DNA from: Rubritepida sp.
Lineage (GTDB): Bacteria > Pseudomonadota > Alphaproteobacteria > Acetobacterales > Acetobacteraceae
Reading direction: 5' to 3'
Length of the DNA: 5,104 nucleotides
Assembly: GCA_014376425.1 (NCBI GenBank)
Contig: JACMRO010000185.1
Location: 1-5,104 of the forward strand
In this document: positions 3,886 through 5,104 of the stretch, in pieces
Numbering within the stretch: position 1 is the first letter of the stretch
Layout: each line of letters opens with the position of its first letter
Program-made: the position numbers and the translations under genes
Notes under the pieces: model-generated
Seen by the model: the letters and a program-made list of their open reading frames with translations, nothing else
Databases searched by the model: none
What the model was told of the DNA's origin: nothing

Positions 3886-5104
3886 ATGTCGGATAGCTGG
3901 TCACTCGATCCTGCCCCGGGCGATACAAGCTGGCAGCTGGACCCGGTAGGCCCGCCGAAGAAACTTGGCGCGGGAATCAAGGTTGGCGGCGCGGACATTG
4001 GCGCTCCCCTCACCGAACAGCTTGGGCTGAACGGTGACAGCGCCGCGCTGGCGGCTGGCTCGGGCCGCTCGCACGCTCGCCTCGTCGCCGCTCGCAAGAA
4101 ACGCCAAGACACAGCTGTGGCGAATGAGGCCAGCCAGCAGGCACAGGTCGACGATCTGCTCAGGACCGACGAGTCCTATACGCCTCTCGGGGTAGCGAAA
4201 GCTGGCGCGGCGTCGATCGTTCGCATGGCTGGCTCCATCCCGATCGGCTTGCAGCAGGGCAGCGAGGCAGCGAACCGCATGGCTCACCGCTTCGGTGACG
4301 CCACGATCGGCAAGCAGTTCACCGACTACTGGCTCGCGCCGGCTGATATGGTTTTAGGCGCGGCCGGTGACGCGCCGACGAAACTGCAAACGAACCTGAA
4401 TACGCGCGGGGATGCGATCGACGTTGGGCAGTCGGAACGCGACACGGTGCCTTATATCGTGTCGAACGCGGTCGGGCAGATTACCGGGCTGATCGCCTTG
4501 AACGCGGTCGGCGGCGGCGGCGCGGCCGACACTGCGATGCTTGCCCAGGGTTTCAATCAGGTCGCCGATGCGTTCAAGGCCAAGGGCGTGACTGGCGCGA
4601 AGGCCGATGCCGCGATTCTCGGCGGCGGCACCGTCATGGCGTTGCTCGAAAAAACCGGGCTCGAGTCCGTTCTTGAAGGGGTGCCGCTGGCAATCAAGAA
4701 CCGCGTTATTCGGGGAGCGGTCGATGTAGGAATCGCGGGTGGATACAACGCACTTGAAGAGTTCGTGCAGCAGATCGCTGGCAATTATGCGCAGAAGGTC
4801 GGCGGGATCAAAGACCAAGACCTCATGGAGGGCGTTGGGCAGTCGGCGATCGGCGGCGGCGGCGCGGGCGGTATTGCGCGCGCCGTTCTCGGCAAATGGG
4901 GCAAGCATGTCGTGGCCCCGCCGTTGGCGCCCGATGCCGCCCCGGCCTCGGCCCCTGACCGGACCGCCCCGCCCGCGCCGGTCGAAACCCATGCGCCCCT
5001 GACCGAGGGCGATATCACCTCGCCAATCGCGACGCCGATCATTCAGCAGGGTCGGGACATGTTGAAGAAGGGGATGGAGGAACTTCAAGGAATTGCTGGG
5101 GTGA
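3886..5104 (+). CDS. N-terminal part of a large phage internal virion / polyvalent-type protein (3' partial)
   Basis: From ATG 3886 the frame stays open for 406 codons to the window edge, so the protein is larger than what is seen. It starts with a tandem motif, SWSLDPAPGD then SWQLDPVG (residues 4-22). Next come a basic helix (about 60-75), hydrophobic Ala/Gly/Ile helices (about 102-122 and 189-215), and a segment from residue 240 to 340 with alternating Gly-rich hydrophobic and acidic helices. That part includes ALLEKTGLESVLEGVP (252-267), NALEEFVQQIAGNYAQ (288-303) and DLMEGVGQSAIGGGGAGG (312-329). The E-x-x-Q-Q helix followed by a Gly/Ala hydrophobic helix is a pattern I recall from very large internal virion proteins and 'large polyvalent' proteins of phages and mobile elements. 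A Pro/Ala linker (344-370) probably leads to a further domain outside the window, often a peptidoglycan-cleaving or other enzyme in such proteins, though none is visible here. It is probably the last and largest member of the ejection set. The partial extent is certain; the function is inference. Confidence 0.8.
   Translation, partial: MSDSWSLDPAPGDTSWQLDPVGPPKKLGAGIKVGGADIGAPLTEQLGLNGDSAALAAGSGRSHARLVAARKKRQDTAVANEASQQAQVDDLLRTDESYTPLGVAKAGAASIVRMAGSIPIGLQQGSEAANRMAHRFGDATIGKQFTDYWLAPADMVLGAAGDAPTKLQTNLNTRGDAIDVGQSERDTVPYIVSNAVGQITGLIALNAVGGGGAADTAMLAQGFNQVADAFKAKGVTGAKADAAILGGGTVMALLEKTGLESVLEGVPLAIKNRVIRGAVDVGIAGGYNALEEFVQQIAGNYAQKVGGIKDQDLMEGVGQSAIGGGGAGGIARAVLGKWGKHVVAPPLAPDAAPASAPDRTAPPAPVETHAPLTEGDITSPIATPIIQQGRDMLKKGMEELQGIAGV
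3895..3951 (+). repeat. Tandem S-W-(S/Q)-L-D-P motif at the start of the large protein
   Basis: Residues 4-9 (SWSLDP) and 15-20 (SWQLDP) repeat with an 11-residue spacing, separated by APGDT. The codons differ between copies (AGC TGG TCA CTC GAT CCT against AGC TGG CAG CTG GAC CCG), so the peptide rather than the DNA is being kept. Comparable repeated Trp-containing units open some other large phage proteins as I remember them; their role is not established. Confidence 0.7.

Noticed and set aside
4354..5088. A 244-codon minus-strand open frame opposite the large right-edge gene
   Set aside because: The composition is Arg/Gly-rich and shadow-like. The plus-strand frame from 3886 is open for 406 codons with a sensible start and family-like motifs.
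1..5104. CRISPR arrays, tRNA genes, insertion-sequence ends or attachment sites
   Set aside because: No regularly spaced repeats, cloverleaf-like segments, transposase-like frames or terminal inverted repeats were seen; nearly every base is accounted for by coding sequence.

Overview
This window looks like part of the late (virion) gene module of a tailed bacteriophage or prophage with a GC-rich host. All convincing genes lie on the + strand and are packed end to end, with 4-bp ATGA overlaps or gaps of 4 to 14 bases. There are no tRNAs, no convincing promoters or terminators inside the window, and no gene-free stretch longer than about 20 bases. Codon third positions are mostly G or C. The overall style (Ala/Gly-rich, GC-rich, many GCG and GGC codons) would suit a phage of an alphaproteobacterium such as a sphingomonad, but that host guess is inference from composition only.

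Layout: (1) up to 134, the C-terminal end of an unidentified upstream gene; (2) 139-993, a Pro/Met-rich then Ala/Gln-rich helical protein resembling phage internal or structural proteins; (3) 990-1463, a small GNAT-fold acetyltransferase-like protein; (4) 1460-2371, an extremely Gly/Ala-rich protein that starts with a cationic amphipathic helix and hydrophobic segments; (5) 2381-3061, an acidic helical phage protein with an N-V-S-P-E-E-Q motif; (6) 3074-3871, a coiled-coil protein with a flexible Pro/Ala/Gly linker and a short aromatic tail; (7) from 3886 past the right edge, the first 406 residues of a large protein resembling the big internal virion or 'polyvalent' proteins of short-tailed phages.

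The best single reading is a DNA-ejection / internal-virion-protein cassette, comparable in logic (not in detectable sequence) to the gp14-gp15-gp16 set of T7 or the ejection proteins of P22-like phages. It would contain a membrane-active Gly-rich protein, two or three helical or coiled-coil internal proteins, and a very large final protein. The GNAT gene is translationally coupled on both sides, so it is expressed as part of the virion set. Functional assignments other than the GNAT fold are inference from composition, gene order and remembered family resemblance; no database search was possible.
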